Source: Calamus simplicifolius (Eukaryota; Streptophyta; Magnoliopsida; Arecales; Arecaceae). Taken from it: a stretch of DNA of 64,000 bases. Shown here piece by piece: positions 12,001-22,937 of this stretch (positions within the stretch are counted from its first letter, which is position 1; each line of letters starts with the position of its first letter). Location: positions 553,755 to 617,754 of the forward strand of contig UESW01004260.1 in NCBI GenBank assembly GCA_900491605.1, in the 5' to 3' direction. A model generated the notes under the pieces. That model was given only the letters and a program-made list of their open reading frames with translations, was not told the DNA's origin and did not search any database. Position numbers and translations under genes: made by a program.

Positions 12001-13194
12001 AGATCAAGGGGGTCTTGACCTTATAATTTGGAGATTTTTGTATTAAGTTATATATCATTATCTTAATTAGATTATATTCTAATACTTCTATGGATGGTAA
12101 CTCAGTATATTCTACAATTGAAGAATTATTATTATTTTTTTTTGCTACAAGTAATTGCAGTTGTTTAAAGTGCTAACCATCTTCTGGCTGCAGATGGTTA
12201 CCGCTGGTGATCTGAAGCCGCCACCTGTCCTATGGCATGAAGATACCGGCAGGAAGCCATTTGAAAATGGAAGGTAACCAATTTTGATTGCTATCCCTCA
12301 TATTCATCTGTAGTGTTTTCTCAAGCATATGCTTCCATTCTAATGAGAGCAGAAGGTTAAGAAGCGAAATTTCAGCTAATGGTCCTTTTTTTTTTTTTCC
12401 TTTTGTAATGACATTTTAGAGAGATTTTGTGGTTTTGTTTTCTTCTGACATGACCTTCTCTTCATCAGGCAAAATCCTCCAGGGACTATTTCTGGCCGGC
12501 AACTTGGAGAAGCAGCTCATCGGCTTGTCATGAACAGCCTACAAATTGGTACAGGCCGTAATGGTGGTGGTGAATCAAGTTATGCTCCACCATCATATCA
12601 GACGGTTGCAATGGTGGACCATATTCAAATGGCAGAGATCGTTTAATAGACCAGAGAACTGCCGTTAGGGCAGAGCATCAAGTTAGTAACGCACGATGGT
12701 ATGGTCCTGATAGCCACTTGGGCAGCACTCGTGGGCAGTGGTATGCTTCTTCGACAGGAAACCATCGTCACTATGACAGATCTGTGCCCCATCACTATGA
12801 AAGAGATCAACACAGTAGGTCGCATTATGCCTCATATGGTAGAAATAGCCAACCGGATGTGAGAGGAAGGGTACCTGTGCAAAACTATCCTCAAAATGGA
12901 GGTTACCCTTACCATTCAGTAAATAGATCTGCTGCAGCACCACCACCAATTCAGGGTCCTTACGGTCATCCTGGGCCTGTATACGGTAGTAGTGGCTATG
13001 GGGGATATTCCAACTATGGAGCACAGCAGTGGGAGCAACGGCATGATCCCAGGCGGGGTCCCCTGTCCCCTCAACCCCCAGCTGGGAGAGGTTATTCACA
13101 TAGCCAGCAAGTTACCAATCGTTTCGCAGCTTTGGACACAGGCTCAAACCGAAGGCCCCCACCACCACCACCACCAGGGTATGGCCGATACTAG
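8..13194 (+). CDS. XRN-type 5'-3' exoribonuclease, 3' half of gene (partial)
   Basis: This encodes the C-terminal half of a plant XRN2/3/4-family 5'-3' exoribonuclease, an RNA decay and surveillance enzyme. The catalytic N-terminus lies left of the window. Exons read by eye with GT-AG borders: 8 (or 5)-58, 2126-2254, 2335-2411, 2492-2532, 2649-2723, 2826-2982, 9848-9952, 10038-10113, 12194-12273 and 12469-13194 (TAG stop). Joined phases agree at every junction. Recognisable family blocks include LCWVM, GVCSWQW, YPYHYAPFASDLKDL, PFNQLMGVFPSA, SPIIDFYPTDFEVDMNGK, FSWQGVVKLPFIDE, GGMNGYLSL, KHITRPPPGVIFPKK, LKPPPVLWHEDTGRKPF and SGRQLGEAAHRLVMNSLQ. The tail is rich in Gly, Tyr, Pro and Arg and ends in a seven-proline run plus GYGRY. 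One G is missing near 2942 and one near 12605; each throws the frame out. The family is clear. Nuclear XRN2/3 versus cytoplasmic XRN4 cannot be decided here. Confidence 0.9.
59..2125 (+). other. XRN intron, no gene seen
   Basis: The intron runs from GTGAGA to TTCATTCAG. It holds a strongly purine-rich stretch at about 650-1040 that includes the T/G homopolymer pair at 788-827, and otherwise AT-rich sequence. Open frames in the purine-rich stretch are low-complexity (Pro/Ser or Gly/Arg) and are not taken as genes. Confidence 0.7.
788..827 (+). repeat. T23 followed directly by G17 homopolymer pair
   Basis: A run of 23 T is followed without interruption by 17 G, inside an AG-rich intron segment. 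Exact lengths may be uncertain because homopolymers are hard to sequence. Confidence 0.9.
2937..2950 (+). other. Single-base frameshift in XRN exon 6
   Basis: The family reading here is L-S-E-K-E-R-A, but the sequence gives L-S-E-K followed by a shifted frame and a stop. One G is missing between 2942 and 2943 (AAG AG instead of AAG GAG). With that base the exon reads through to its donor in the phase required by the next exon. Without it the exon is 157 bases and out of phase. Confidence 0.8.
3186..3343 (+). repeat. TRIM LTR copy 1
   Basis: Starts TATAATACCCTAAAATA (TG mutated to TA) and ends just before the PBS at 3345. It aligns with the copy at 3812. Confidence 0.75.
3504..3625 (+). repeat. 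TRIM LTR copy 2 (5'-truncated)
   Basis: It shares AAGCTTATAATTCAAGTTCA and the GAGTTTTTA region with the other copies and ends GCCGTTACA before a PBS. About 40-60 bases of the LTR start are missing. Confidence 0.7.
3812..3973 (+). repeat. TRIM LTR copy 3
   Basis: Starts TGTAATACTCTAAAATAG and ends GGCGTTATA. The GAGAA target duplication follows directly. Confidence 0.8.
5623..6405. mobile_element. Non-autonomous hAT-type element (MITE), 783 bp
   Basis: It starts TAGGGATGGCAA and ends TTACCATCCCTA, so the terminal inverted repeats are about 12 bp with one mismatch. It is flanked by a perfect 8-bp TSD CATTTATT (5615-5622 and 6406-6413), the hAT superfamily length. Both ends are rich in CGGGTA/GTAAACGGG motifs around an AT-rich core. 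No transposase frame is seen. It lies in the large XRN intron. Confidence 0.85.
10114..12193 (+). other. XRN intron, no gene seen
   Basis: The intron runs from GTATGC to GGCTGCAG. It contains an alternating purine-pyrimidine stretch near 10190-10255. A 115-codon open frame at 11529-11876 has no recognisable domain and is judged fortuitous. Confidence 0.65.
12599..12612 (+). other. Single-base frameshift in XRN last exon
   Basis: In frame, the last exon stops at a TAA near 12643. One G missing from the G run at 12604-12605 explains this. The other frame continues without a stop for about 195 codons to the TAG at 13192-13194, with a composition (Gly, Tyr, Pro, Arg, Ser rich) typical of XRN tails. 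Confidence 0.8.
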
Positions 13195-13977
13195 GCTTGT
13201 ACTCAGACATCAGTGCGTGGGATGCTCCAACTTGCTGTAGGTGATGTTGTATGATAGCAGATTATCCATTGTTAGCCGAGGCTTCTCACTTTGCTTGCTT
13301 GTATTCGGTTAGCTCCAGGTTGCCATCTTAATGTGTTCTTCTGAAACAGCGGGCAATCTTGTATTTTATTTTTCATTTGAGATGGTGCTGTGATGCGGTG
13401 TGGCATCATTTTAAGAGTCTTTTATTTCGTGATAAAATTGATTTGTTCTCCATAATTTAGTTATCGTAAATGTTGCTAGCCAGTTTGACCCAAGGCTTCT
13501 TCATGGCCATGCATGGGTGGTGAGGTTGACACTGGTAAATCCAAATTCCTAAGTTAGGCATCAAATACATTTTCAGGTGGAAGAAATCAGCCGGCATCGC
13601 TGGATGAGCAAGTTGATTGAAAGAAAGTTTGAATGAACGGTTATGCCGTGGATTCTTTCAGATGTTTCCACGCGTCTATTTCTCCATCCGTGTGGGGCCG
13701 TGGTTCACGGATGTTCTGTTTGCGTACGCGGAGAATGTCTTACTGCGCTCGTGGCAGGAATAAAATTCTGAAGGGGCTACTCTGGCTCATTGATCCTACG
13801 TGGATATATCAGTGATTGATGCACCGCAACGCATAAGACGTAGGCGGTGGCATTCGGTCTACATAATAATTGAACGGATCATTGACTGTTGTAAGCGTTC
13901 ATCGCTAGCTGAACTTTCGTTTAATGGAAACCTGAAAATTCATGGTGTTTGAATTGGGTTTAAAAGAAGTTCTAACA

Positions 13978-14266
13978 TTAGTTGGTTTCATATGGACTGG
14001 TGAGAAATCTCGAATACATCACCCCCTCCCCTTCTCTATACAAACAAATATTAATAATTTGACACCTAATTAGTAGTTTACGTCCGCAAAAGTTTAACGC
14101 TGCTGAGTGCCTTGTTGTTGTGAGCTCTTTTGCTGCTTGCATTCTCTTGAACGCGAAGTAGGCTTTCGCTAAGTTACTGAATTCTCTCTCCTTACCCGCA
14201 AAATAGTCGACTGAGGTCAACCGGCACACCATCTCTTCAGCAAGGCGGTGGAGAGATTCTGGTTAC
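13978..14266 (-). pseudogene. Possible orphan exon or gene fragment, unrecognised
   Basis: An open frame of 84 codons after the first Met extends a little upstream to a candidate acceptor (TTGTAACCAG on the minus strand). The first half, including SVDYFAGKEREFSNLAKAYF and FKRMQAAKEL, has a balanced, charged composition resembling a helical protein. The second half, after LNFCGR, looks like read-through past a possible GTAAAC donor. I do not recognise the family. It may be a captured exon, the end of a gene whose other exons are lost, or chance. Confidence 0.3.
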
Positions 14267-15588
14267 AATGTGGCATTCCCCTGATCATCTGAGAAAAGAA
14301 AACGCTACTTAATAAATATCTCTACATTTCCTTCGTGTCACTGTTAACCTCGGTTGTTAACTTCAATCTCATGTTATTGAAAGGTGTGGTAGTACTGAAA
14401 ACTTATATGACTTGGTCTGCGGTTGTTGGCAAACCCTGCATATATTTTAAACAAAACAAAACAAAAAAAATTTATTATAGAATTCAAATTCCTATATCAT
14501 CGAAACTTTAAATCAATTTTTGATCCCGGGACTGCATAAATGGTATATATATTTGGATGTGGGTGCAGACCACTTCGGTGTTTTAACTTTAGAATATGCA
14601 GCTTCGTCGACAATGTTTTATGAATATCAACAGTTCAAGTTACTTGAGCCACTTGGGTGTTTTATCCACATGCCATTGCTCTTCAAAATCAAAACCATGC
14701 CTTCATAAAAATTGCAAAAGTTTTAAAAATTCTAGAAAGATAGAGCATCGATCTCTGTAGTACTAGGAAATTCCTGGGAACAATATTGTTTTGGCCTAGG
14801 ACATTTCAATCCCTTGCAATTATGGACTGATAACTCCTTTTTATGGTCTTTCTCACCATAGGATCTGGTATGTTCTTTTGTCCCACAACACCATCCTTCT
14901 AAGCTCATTGGCTCATTTTTTAACCACTAGGGATGATTTGATGTTCAAAGCAGCGACGAAGTTTACGTGCCAAAATAAATGAACAGAAAACTGCAACTAG
15001 TCATGGAATATTGAATTGGCTGTCTGGGTGTATTGTCTCTATAAAAATATTGTTGAGTGAGATTGTACACTAATCTAGTCAGGCAATAACAAGGGGACAT
15101 GTGGGGCTAAATTTAAAGGAGATTGATGGTTGCAATGTTGGGAAGGACCAAGACAACGGGTTCCTCATGAGTGTGACTACTAAATTGGTATGTTCATGCA
15201 TGAGTCCTGCGTTGGCGACAAGAATGTGAGTTCAATGCTGCCAGAATGTGGATTCCTTGAACTTCTTGCTAGAAATGGCCATGGGACATGAGGGACATTT
15301 AATTGTAGAAGAGAGAATATTTGCCTCTCCAAGTGATCAATTGGGTCGGTCGTGCCATCACATGGAAGAAAGGCTTGTTCTTCCACCGATGCTCGAACTC
15401 TTGCCAGAAAGAGTTGAAGTGAACATAACGGCTTGTGCAAAAGTGAAAATGAAGAATTTTGAATTTGACAGGTAATGGCTTGAAGATGACCTTCTTAGTA
15501 AAAAGAAGTTTAATGGAAAGGTCAAAATCTTCTAATGTACTTGCCCTTTAAGTCCATACTTATTGCATCATGACCCTAATCCTTTGGT

Positions 15589-15646
15589 CCATTTCCTCAA
15601 GCTGATGATCTATCATTCCATTTCCTCAAACTGATGATCCATCATT
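15589..15646. repeat. 29-bp direct tandem duplication
   Basis: Two adjacent 29-bp copies start CCATTTCCTCAA and end ATCATT, with two differences. Confidence 0.85.
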
Positions 15647-16655
15647 CTTTAGCTTGTTGAAGGAACTTTTAGGCTAGTATGTTCATTTGAGTTGCTCCTT
15701 CTGACCAGGTTGGTCAGAAGTTCTTGTTCTTTGGCATGGGTAATCATTGTGCTTAGCTTGAGGCTAGTTTGAGTTGGCCGCTTGATGTGTCCTTTAATCC
15801 ACTCCTGGATAATCTCTATAATCGAACCCTTGTGGAGCCGAATTCTATCATATTCATCATCATGTCCTACTAGGACATCATGTTGAGCTATTCTTGAACT
15901 TCATGTGGCATTGAGGATGGTAGTGATGCGAAGGTCGAAGGTGGGGAACGGGGCTGGTTGATTCTCTTATGGAATTTTACGAATTGACCAATTCATGGCT
16001 TAAGCTTGCTTGAAGATTACTTGTCATTTGATGCCGCTACAACGGTATGGTTGAGCGCTTTTGTTTAGTATTATAAAGATGATGCCAATTTATTGATATC
16101 AGAATCTGATCTTTCATATATCAATTGAAGAATTTTTCTTAGCTTCTCCAAAGCAAGGCATGTCATACCACTTAACTTAGCCTTTTCCAACCAAAGAAGA
16201 AGCGTTAGGGGGCCCCAAAGTTTTTCTCATGAGAAGTCCTCTACTACTTAAGTCAGCCAAGCAATGGAAGGAGTCTTAGAGCTCTCTAACTAAGGGATTT
16301 ATGCTCTAAAAGCAGAAGAAAAAAAATCCTCTATTTGTGATATTCGAAGGAGTTGTATTGAAGTTGGACTCATTTTAAATAATTTTGATTAGTACGATAA
16401 TAAGATAAGGAGGAGAGTTCTTTTCAGAATGGGGCAGCAGAAGCCGTTATGGTCGGTTTGAGCTTCGAATATGGATAGAGCTTTTATAGAAATTGACACT
16501 TTCTTCGGAACAAATAGATAGGTCAACTAATTATGAAAGTCAGCTATCTTGTTGATGCCTAATAGCCTATGGTAGTCCAAATCTGATTGGCCCATATTAG
16601 CTCTAAGGAAAAGTCTTTGTGCACTGCGCATAGTACGGAACGTGCGCACCGTGCA

Positions 16656-16718
16656 CATATGGCCGCGCATGTGCCGAAGGCATTCTTGTCCCTTCTGCAC
16701 CGCAAGCGCGGCCATATG
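16656..16718. repeat. Perfect 13-bp inverted repeat, 37-bp spacer
   Basis: CATATGGCCGCGC at 16656-16668 is matched by GCGCGGCCATATG at 16706-16718. The sequence is GC-rich and TGCGC-rich within an AT-rich spacer. Confidence 0.9.
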
Positions 16719-17377
16719 CATAGGTGATCAATCATCATGCGTTGTGCGCTCGCTCCTGCATGCACACGATACAGAAAGAGTTTTTCTAGCTCTAATTGTG
16801 AAAGATATTCTCATGTTGGCCAATAGTTTCATCTCATGCCAATAGACTATATTCCTCGGATAAGGAATCGAGTGAGCCTTCTTTCATTTTTCTCTTGTTC
16901 TGTTTGAGCTCCATCGTTCAACGATCTTTCAAACTTGGATTTGCGAACTTCACAAATTAGTCCTCTTTTGGTAGCCCTTCAATAGTCTTTGCCTTTTTTT
17001 AATAAATTCGGAGTGCCTTGCTCTGGTCTCTTTTTAATTTCCACTTCAAAGAAAAAGTAGTGCTATAGATATCAAATTGTCTTTTTTCTTTTCTTTTGTC
17101 TAAAATGTTTGTATACAATTTATCTCATGTATTTTGATAAAATCGAACAATTTGAAGACTAGTTTTATATTTCAAAACATTTTTATGAGATATAAACAAA
17201 AAATGATTTTTTTTAAATCCTATGTCAAGAAAATCAATGAAAAAGAATTTAGTAAAATGGTTGTCTATAGAAGGAGATGAAATCGAACAAGACAAAGCTG
17301 AACATTCTTTTGTCTTAACAAAAATGTTTGCCTTCTCGAGACAATGTTTTGCTAGAAAGAATTTCTCAAAGCATGTT

Positions 17378-19411
17378 TGTCACGCCGCAGACCCTATATT
17401 GGATCTAGGGATGGCAACCCGTCGCATGCCTGGTATGCAAGGCGTCCCAAAATATAACATTTAATACAAGAAGGGGTAATAACTATATATCGTCCAATTT
17501 AAATGGTTCTTAATACAAACTATAATCATAGGTTTTAGGCTACATGCCAATCATACATAAGTCACTGGGGTTACAACAAAATGTTGGATCTTAGTTTCCT
17601 CTGAATGAAGCTCCAACTATCCCAGATCCCATTCTTCAGTCCTGTGGCTCTGAAAAATATTGTAAGATTTATATGAGCTTACACTCAATAAGTAAGCCTA
17701 CTATCATTTCATCAAAATATTATAAACCATATTTTATATATAAAACTTCCAATTTCAAATACATTCATCATGTTATCAAAACATGTATATCGTCAGCTCA
17801 AATAATTTTGGAAGCTTAATTATACAATAAATGCTGAAATATGCAATGTAAACAAACCCACTGTATTCATATAATTATTATTTCCTTATATGTCCCACGG
17901 CCCTACAACACCCATCTGGTGTATCACTCTTTAATGTCCCCTAAGAGGAAGGGTCCTGGTACCAGTGTTATGCCATATATCATAATCAATCACAGCACAT
18001 CCTCTAGATATGTATGCATTATGCAATATATCAGTCACATCACATCCTCTAGATGTGTTCTCCACATATCTTCCCCTGTAGAGGTGGGTCCCATATCTCT
18101 CGGCATTTCACATCGTTTCACATCATATGAGAACCGCAGTGACACATATCATCATCATATTTTCATGTAAGCACATCATGCATCATCATGAGCATAAGTT
18201 CCTCATATCATATATACAGTGGTTTGTACATTCATAGCATAAAATACATCAATAATACCAGTATATTTTTGCAAAGCCAAAATAATCACATCATTCAATT
18301 TTTGCACATTTATAATTCATTACTTTGCAAAATATCAGTAATCACATATAATTATAGCAGATACCCAATTGTATAACAAAATTCCATTTTGTCTTATTTT
18401 TTTCCAAATAATGTAATATATCCATAATTTTTATATTCTAATAAATTATGAAAATTATAATAAATGGCTTACTTACCTCAGTATGCTAATTCTAAAATGT
18501 AAATCAGCTATGTGAACATCCGGTTACCTACAGCATTAATTTCCACAATTAAATCTCAAAAATTGGAACAATGCAGCATCCCCTAAGGTCTACCCAGTCT
18601 AATCCTGGGCCCAACTTTGGGCTCGAATATTTTTCAATATATAAGCCCGATTGGGGAAATAAAAATATCCTGAGAAACTAGAATCAATGCTGAATCAGGC
18701 CATATTTTTATTTCTCATTTTCGACCCAATACAGGCCCAAATCGTAGCCCCAAAATAGCTCGCAAGCCGGCCCAATAGGACCCAACGTGGGACAGCCCAA
18801 GCCGGCCCACGTCTCTTCATCATCTCCCCCGCCTCCTCCCCTGTTTCACCTGAAACAGGGGGAGGCCGTGCCGGCGGCTAGGGCCACCGCCGTCCAAATT
18901 CGGGTGGCCTGGCCGTCGGCGACCGAGCCAGAGCCGACCGCGGCGACGGCCGGCTCCCTCTCCCTCTCTTTCTCCCTCAATTTCTCTCTCTTTTTCACTC
19001 GATCCACGGCACGCGACTCGTGCCGGTGGCACGGCCGGCCACCGTGGCCGGCCGGATTCTTATCGGACGGTCGCCCGCCGCTGGTGAGGTCCCCTGGCCG
19101 ACGCCCAGGCTCGGCGAGGCATCGGGCACTCCGCCGGGCCCGAACCAAGCCGTGAATCAGCTTGGTTCTCTCCCTTTCTCTCTGTCTCTCTCTCGATCTC
19201 TCTGTAATTCTCTCTCTCTCCCTTACCTATAGCCGGCGCTGGGGAGATCTCGTGGAGAAGGAGGGGTGCTCCCCCCCTCCTTAAATAGCGGCGAGGGGAG
19301 GGTTATCCCCTCCCCTGTACCCATGTGAAGGGGGCATGTCGGCGCCCCCTTCCTTGACTGGCTGCGGCACCCCTTGCCGCAACCGTCAACAATGACGGAC
19401 ATGGGCTTACA
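17378..19411 (-). repeat. Gypsy 3' LTR (about 2034 bp)
   Basis: It is the partner of the LTR at 24327-26306, with the same ends. A GC-rich block (about 18.75-19.15 kb) lies beside CT-rich tracts. Short open frames in this GC-rich part occur in both LTRs and are not considered genes. Confidence 0.92.
18831..18865. repeat. Strong stem-loop in gypsy LTR
   Basis: CCCCTGTTTCA (18838-18848) pairs with TGAAACAGGGG (18851-18861) across a 2-base loop. A CCTC/GAGG extension beyond a one-base bulge lengthens the stem. The matching place in the other LTR (near 25785-25815) has the same stem with one arm base changed. Confidence 0.85.
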
Positions 19412-19424
19412 TTCTTCCCTCCTT
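19412..19424 (-). other. Gypsy polypurine tract
   Basis: The minus strand reads AAGGAGGGAAGAA, directly abutting the 3' LTR start TGTAAG. Confidence 0.9.
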
Positions 19425-19518
19425 ATAAAAATTTCAGCCTCGAAATTGGTGTACTTCAAATAACATTTAGAATCCAACGCTTTGATCATATGATTAATCT
19501 TCTTTCCAATTACATATG

Positions 19519-19968
19519 CTATGTTACAAACAATTGAGGATATTTTTCTTTAATTTCTTCCTCAAGCTCCCAAGTAGCTTCCCTCTCAGAATGGTTACTC
19601 CACTGAACCTTGACATAAGGAATGCTACGCCGTCTTAAAACTTGATCCTTGCGGTCCATAATACGCACAGGATGCTCCTCATACGTTAGATCCTTTCTTA
19701 ACTGCATGGGCTCAAACTGTATCACATGGCTGGGGTCAGGAATGTACTTTCTCAATATAGATACATGAAATACATTGTGTACCCCAGAGAGTGCCGGAGG
19801 TAATGCCAGGCTATAAGCCACCTCCCCTACTTTGCTCAGAATCTCAAATGGTCCAATGTATCGTGGGCTCAGTTTACCTCTAATCCCAAATCTCATCACA
19901 TTTTTGGTTGGTGATATCTTCAAGAAGACATGATCTCCAATTTGAAATTCTAGCTCTCTTCTTCTCAC
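19519..19968 (-). pseudogene. Gypsy integrase C-terminus with chromodomain
   Basis: A 149-codon open segment starts in the GPY/F module (LSPRYIGPFEILSKVGEVAY), continues to HNVFHVSILRKYIPDPSHV and ends in a chromodomain-like block (VKVQWSNHSEREATWELEEE). This C-terminal targeting module places the element among the chromoviruses. The family feature is known to direct insertion toward heterochromatin; that activity is not shown here. Confidence 0.88.
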
Positions 19969-20044
19969 ATCAGCATAGCTCTTCGGCTCTGAGCTGTGCG
20001 GAGTCGTCCCTTGATCAGTTGCACCTTCTCTATTGTCTGTCGAA

Positions 20045-20879
20045 TCAGCTTAGGGCCCAACAATTTTTCTCCCCCACATCATCCCAACATAAGGGAGATC
20101 TGTATTTTCTACCATACAAGGCCTCAAATGGAGCCATCTGGATACTGGCCTGGTAGCTGTTATTGTAAGCAAATTCCACTAAAGATAAGTGGTTGTCCCA
20201 AGCACCACCCAAGTCCATCACACAGGCTCGCAACATGTCCTCCAGGGTCTGTATGGTTCTCTCAGACTGCCCATCTATCTGGGGATGGAAGGCTGTGCTG
20301 AAGTTCAATTTGGTTCCCAGAGCTCTATGAAGACTCTTCTAGAATTGAGACACAAACCTAGTATCCCTATCTGATACAATAGATACGGGAATACCATGAA
20401 GCTTCACAATTTGCTCAATATACATGTTGGCCAATCTCTCACTGGAGATCCCAACTCTGAATGGCAGGAAATGGGCTGACTTCATCAATCTGTCTACAAT
20501 GACCCATACCGCATCATTGTTCCGAGGGGTCTTAGGCAGACCAGTCACGAAGTCCATAGTGATCTTCTCCCATTTCCATTGTGGAATTATCAGAGATTGA
20601 AGGGGTCCCGCAGGCCTTTGATGCTCAGCCTTCACTTGCTGACATACCAAACATTTGGCTATACTGAGCAATCTCGCTCTTCATTCCTTTCCACCAAAAG
20701 TTTTCCTTTAGGTCCTTGTACATCTTGGTACCTCCTGGGTGCACCATGTAAGGAGAATAGTGGGCCTCATTCAGAATCTCTGCTCTTATTTCCACCCCAT
20801 TTGGCACATAGAGCCTACCATCAAATCTCAGGGATCCATCCTCCATTATAGTAAATTCATTCTGAACCCCTGACTTCAC
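20045..20879 (-). pseudogene. Gypsy integrase (zinc and catalytic core), broken
   Basis: The histidine part of the HHCC zinc domain (EAHYSPYMVHPG) is at about 20.77 kb. The cysteine part (CLVCQQVKAEHQ) follows in another frame. The core carries DFVTGLPKT, SDRDTRFVSQF followed by an in-frame TAG, and HPQIDGQSERTIQTLEDMLR, so all three D-D-E acidic residues are visible but split by a stop. The domain order is normal for the family. Confidence 0.88.
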
Positions 20880-20894
20880 GGCTTCTTTAATCTT

Positions 20895-21473
20895 TTACAG
20901 GTCCAAGTCTTCTTTCTGGGAGGACTTGATCCTATCTAATAGAGTTGGTTGGAGTACGAGTGCTGCTACAAGTCCATCGGACCGTTGTACTCGCAATCCA
21001 ACCTCTAGCTTCTCAAGATCCCTCTGGATGTGAGGCTGAGAGGTGATCATAGAAGCCAACTCCGAGGAGGACTTCCTACTCAAGGCATCAGCTACCACAT
21101 TAGCCTTCCTTGGATGATAGTGCAGGTTCAGGTCATAATCTTTTAGTAGCTCCATCCACCTCCTTTGCCTCAAGTTTAACTCCTGAGTGAAGATGTACTT
21201 CAGACTTTTGTGGTCTGTGTACACATCACATGCTTCTCCATATAGATAATGCCGCCAGATCTTTAAGGCAAAAATTACAGCAGCCAACTCCAGGTTATGA
21301 GTAGGATAATTTTGCTCGTATGGCTTTAGCTGTCTGGAGGCATAAGCTATCACCTTCTCATTTTGCATCAAAACACATCCCAATCCCTTCCGAGAAGCAT
21401 CCATGTATAGAGTGAATCCTCCAGATCCTGACGGAAGGGTAAGGACGGGGGCTGACACTAGGCATTGTTTCAA
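20895..21473 (-). pseudogene. Gypsy RNase H domain
   Basis: A 192-codon open segment contains TLYMDASRKGLGCVLMQ (first catalytic Asp), HNLELAAVIFALKIWRHYLY (catalytic Glu), VYTDHKSLKYIF and the ADALSRK end motif. It is one of the best preserved parts of this copy and follows the reverse transcriptase directly. Confidence 0.9.
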
Positions 21474-22512
21474 CTCCTGGAAACTTCTCTCACACTCCTC
21501 AGTCCAGTCAAACTTGCTTGCTTTTGGGTCAAGCGAGTCAGGGGTAGAGCAATGCGAGAAAATCCCTCCATAAATCTGCGATAATATCCAGCCAGCCCCA
21601 CGAAGCTTCTGACTTCAGATACATTGGAAGGTCGACTCCAATTTACAACTGCCTCGATCTTCTTTGGGTCCATAGTTATGCCATTTTTAGATATTACGTG
21701 ACCCAAGAATGATACTTGGCTCAACCAGAAGTCACATTTCTGCAACTTGGCATAAAGCTTTTTCTCCCAAAGGGTTTGCAGAACAATCTTCAGGTGGTCC
21801 ATATGCTCCTCCTGGTTTTTAGAATACACCAGGATGTCATCAATGAACACCACCATAAACTAGTCTAAGTATGGCTTAAAGATTATGTTCATCAAGTCTA
21901 TGAATGCTGCCGGGGAATTGGTTAACCCAAACGACATCACCAAGAACTCGTAGTGGCCATACCTAATCCTGAATGCTGTCTTAGGCACATCTCCAGCCTG
22001 GACCTTGAGTTGATGGTAACCTGATCGAAGGTCAATCTTCGAGAATACCCAAGCTCCTTGGAGTTGATCGAACAGATCATCGATCCTCGGCAAGGGATAC
22101 TTGTTCCGCACTGTTACCTTATTGATTTCTCGGTAATCAATGCAGAGCCAAGACTCCCATCCTTCTTTTTGACAAATAATACTGGAGCACCCCAAGGAGA
22201 GACACTTGGTCTGATAAATCCCCGGTCTAGGAGCTCTTGAAATTGGTTCTTCAACTCTTTTAGTTCAGCTGGGGCCATACGATAAGGGGCCTTGGATATA
22301 GGTCCAGTGCCAGGGACCAAATCAATGGTGAACTCCACTTCCCGGTCTAGAGGCAATTCGGTCAACTCATCCGGGAAGACGTCAGGAAACTCCATAGCCA
22401 CTGGAATATCCTCCAACTTCACCTCTTCATGCTGAAGGTCCTTGACCACAGCAAGAAACCCTTGGCCACCCTTCATCAAGCATTTGGCAGCCCGCAATGC
22501 TGATACAAACAC
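21470..22512 (-). pseudogene. Gypsy reverse transcriptase, broken
   Basis: Fragments in order: YRMAPAELKELKNQ and SPWGAPVLFVKKKDG, a frameshift near 22150, LCIDYREINKVTVRNKYPLP and FSKIDLRSGYHQ, an in-frame TAG in place of a sense codon near 21857, then the catalytic block VFIDDILVYS and VSFLGHVIS. A further one-base shift near 21510 separates it from RNase H. The order and motifs are those of Ty3/gypsy polymerases. Confidence 0.9.
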
Positions 22513-22642
22513 TAAAGCCAGGTGTTCCTGACTTCCAGTAAAACTGAATTAAGGCTGATTAGGGATTTTGAAGATCACCATTTTCCTGAAATAGTCTACC
22601 GAAGCATGATAGGAGGCCAACCAGTCCATCCCAAGGATAACA

Positions 22643-22860
22643 TCAAAACTTTAGTGGAAGGACGATTAGATCAGCCTCCAGCCTCTTGTCGCCCACGTTG
22701 ATCTGGCAGGATCTGCATAACACTCCACCCTCATAACATCTCAACTCTTGTTCTAGGGGAACGGGTGTCAACGATGCATTATTGGCAAGATAAACATCAG
22801 ATATAAACGAATGCGTGGCATCCAAATCTACTAAAGTTTGAGCATAAGTGTTGCCTACTT
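22643..22860 (-). pseudogene. Gypsy aspartic protease remnant
   Basis: The minus-strand frame reads LVDLDATHSFIS, then a typical retropepsin stretch to VLPLKF. The family active site is D-S/T-G-A. Here the Ser and Gly positions are changed (D-L-D-A), so the enzyme is probably inactive even apart from the frame breaks. Confidence 0.8.
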
Positions 22861-22937
22861 TAATTGTCCCTGATCACAAAGTTTAGTTGTCTTAGATGTC
22901 ATATAGCTGATCCTATTTATCTTTCATGATCAATATA

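Larger units (their letters stand above)
13195..17372. other. Spacer 3' of XRN, no supported gene
   Basis: The XRN 3' UTR presumably occupies the first few hundred bases. No clear gene is seen. Notable items are a possible minus-strand exon near 14.0-14.27 kb, a 29-bp direct repeat at 15589-15646, a 13-bp inverted repeat at 16656-16718 and AT-rich sequence up to the gypsy insertion. Confidence 0.6.

Noticed and set aside
15180..15475. Overlapping 75- and 86-codon frames on opposite strands
   Set aside because: No recognised domain, no clear splice or promoter signals, and mutual overlap; chance is the simplest reading.
18787..19232. Open frames in the GC-rich LTR part (both LTRs, both strands)
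   Set aside because: Present as equivalents in both LTRs, biased in composition, with no known domain; explained by GC richness.
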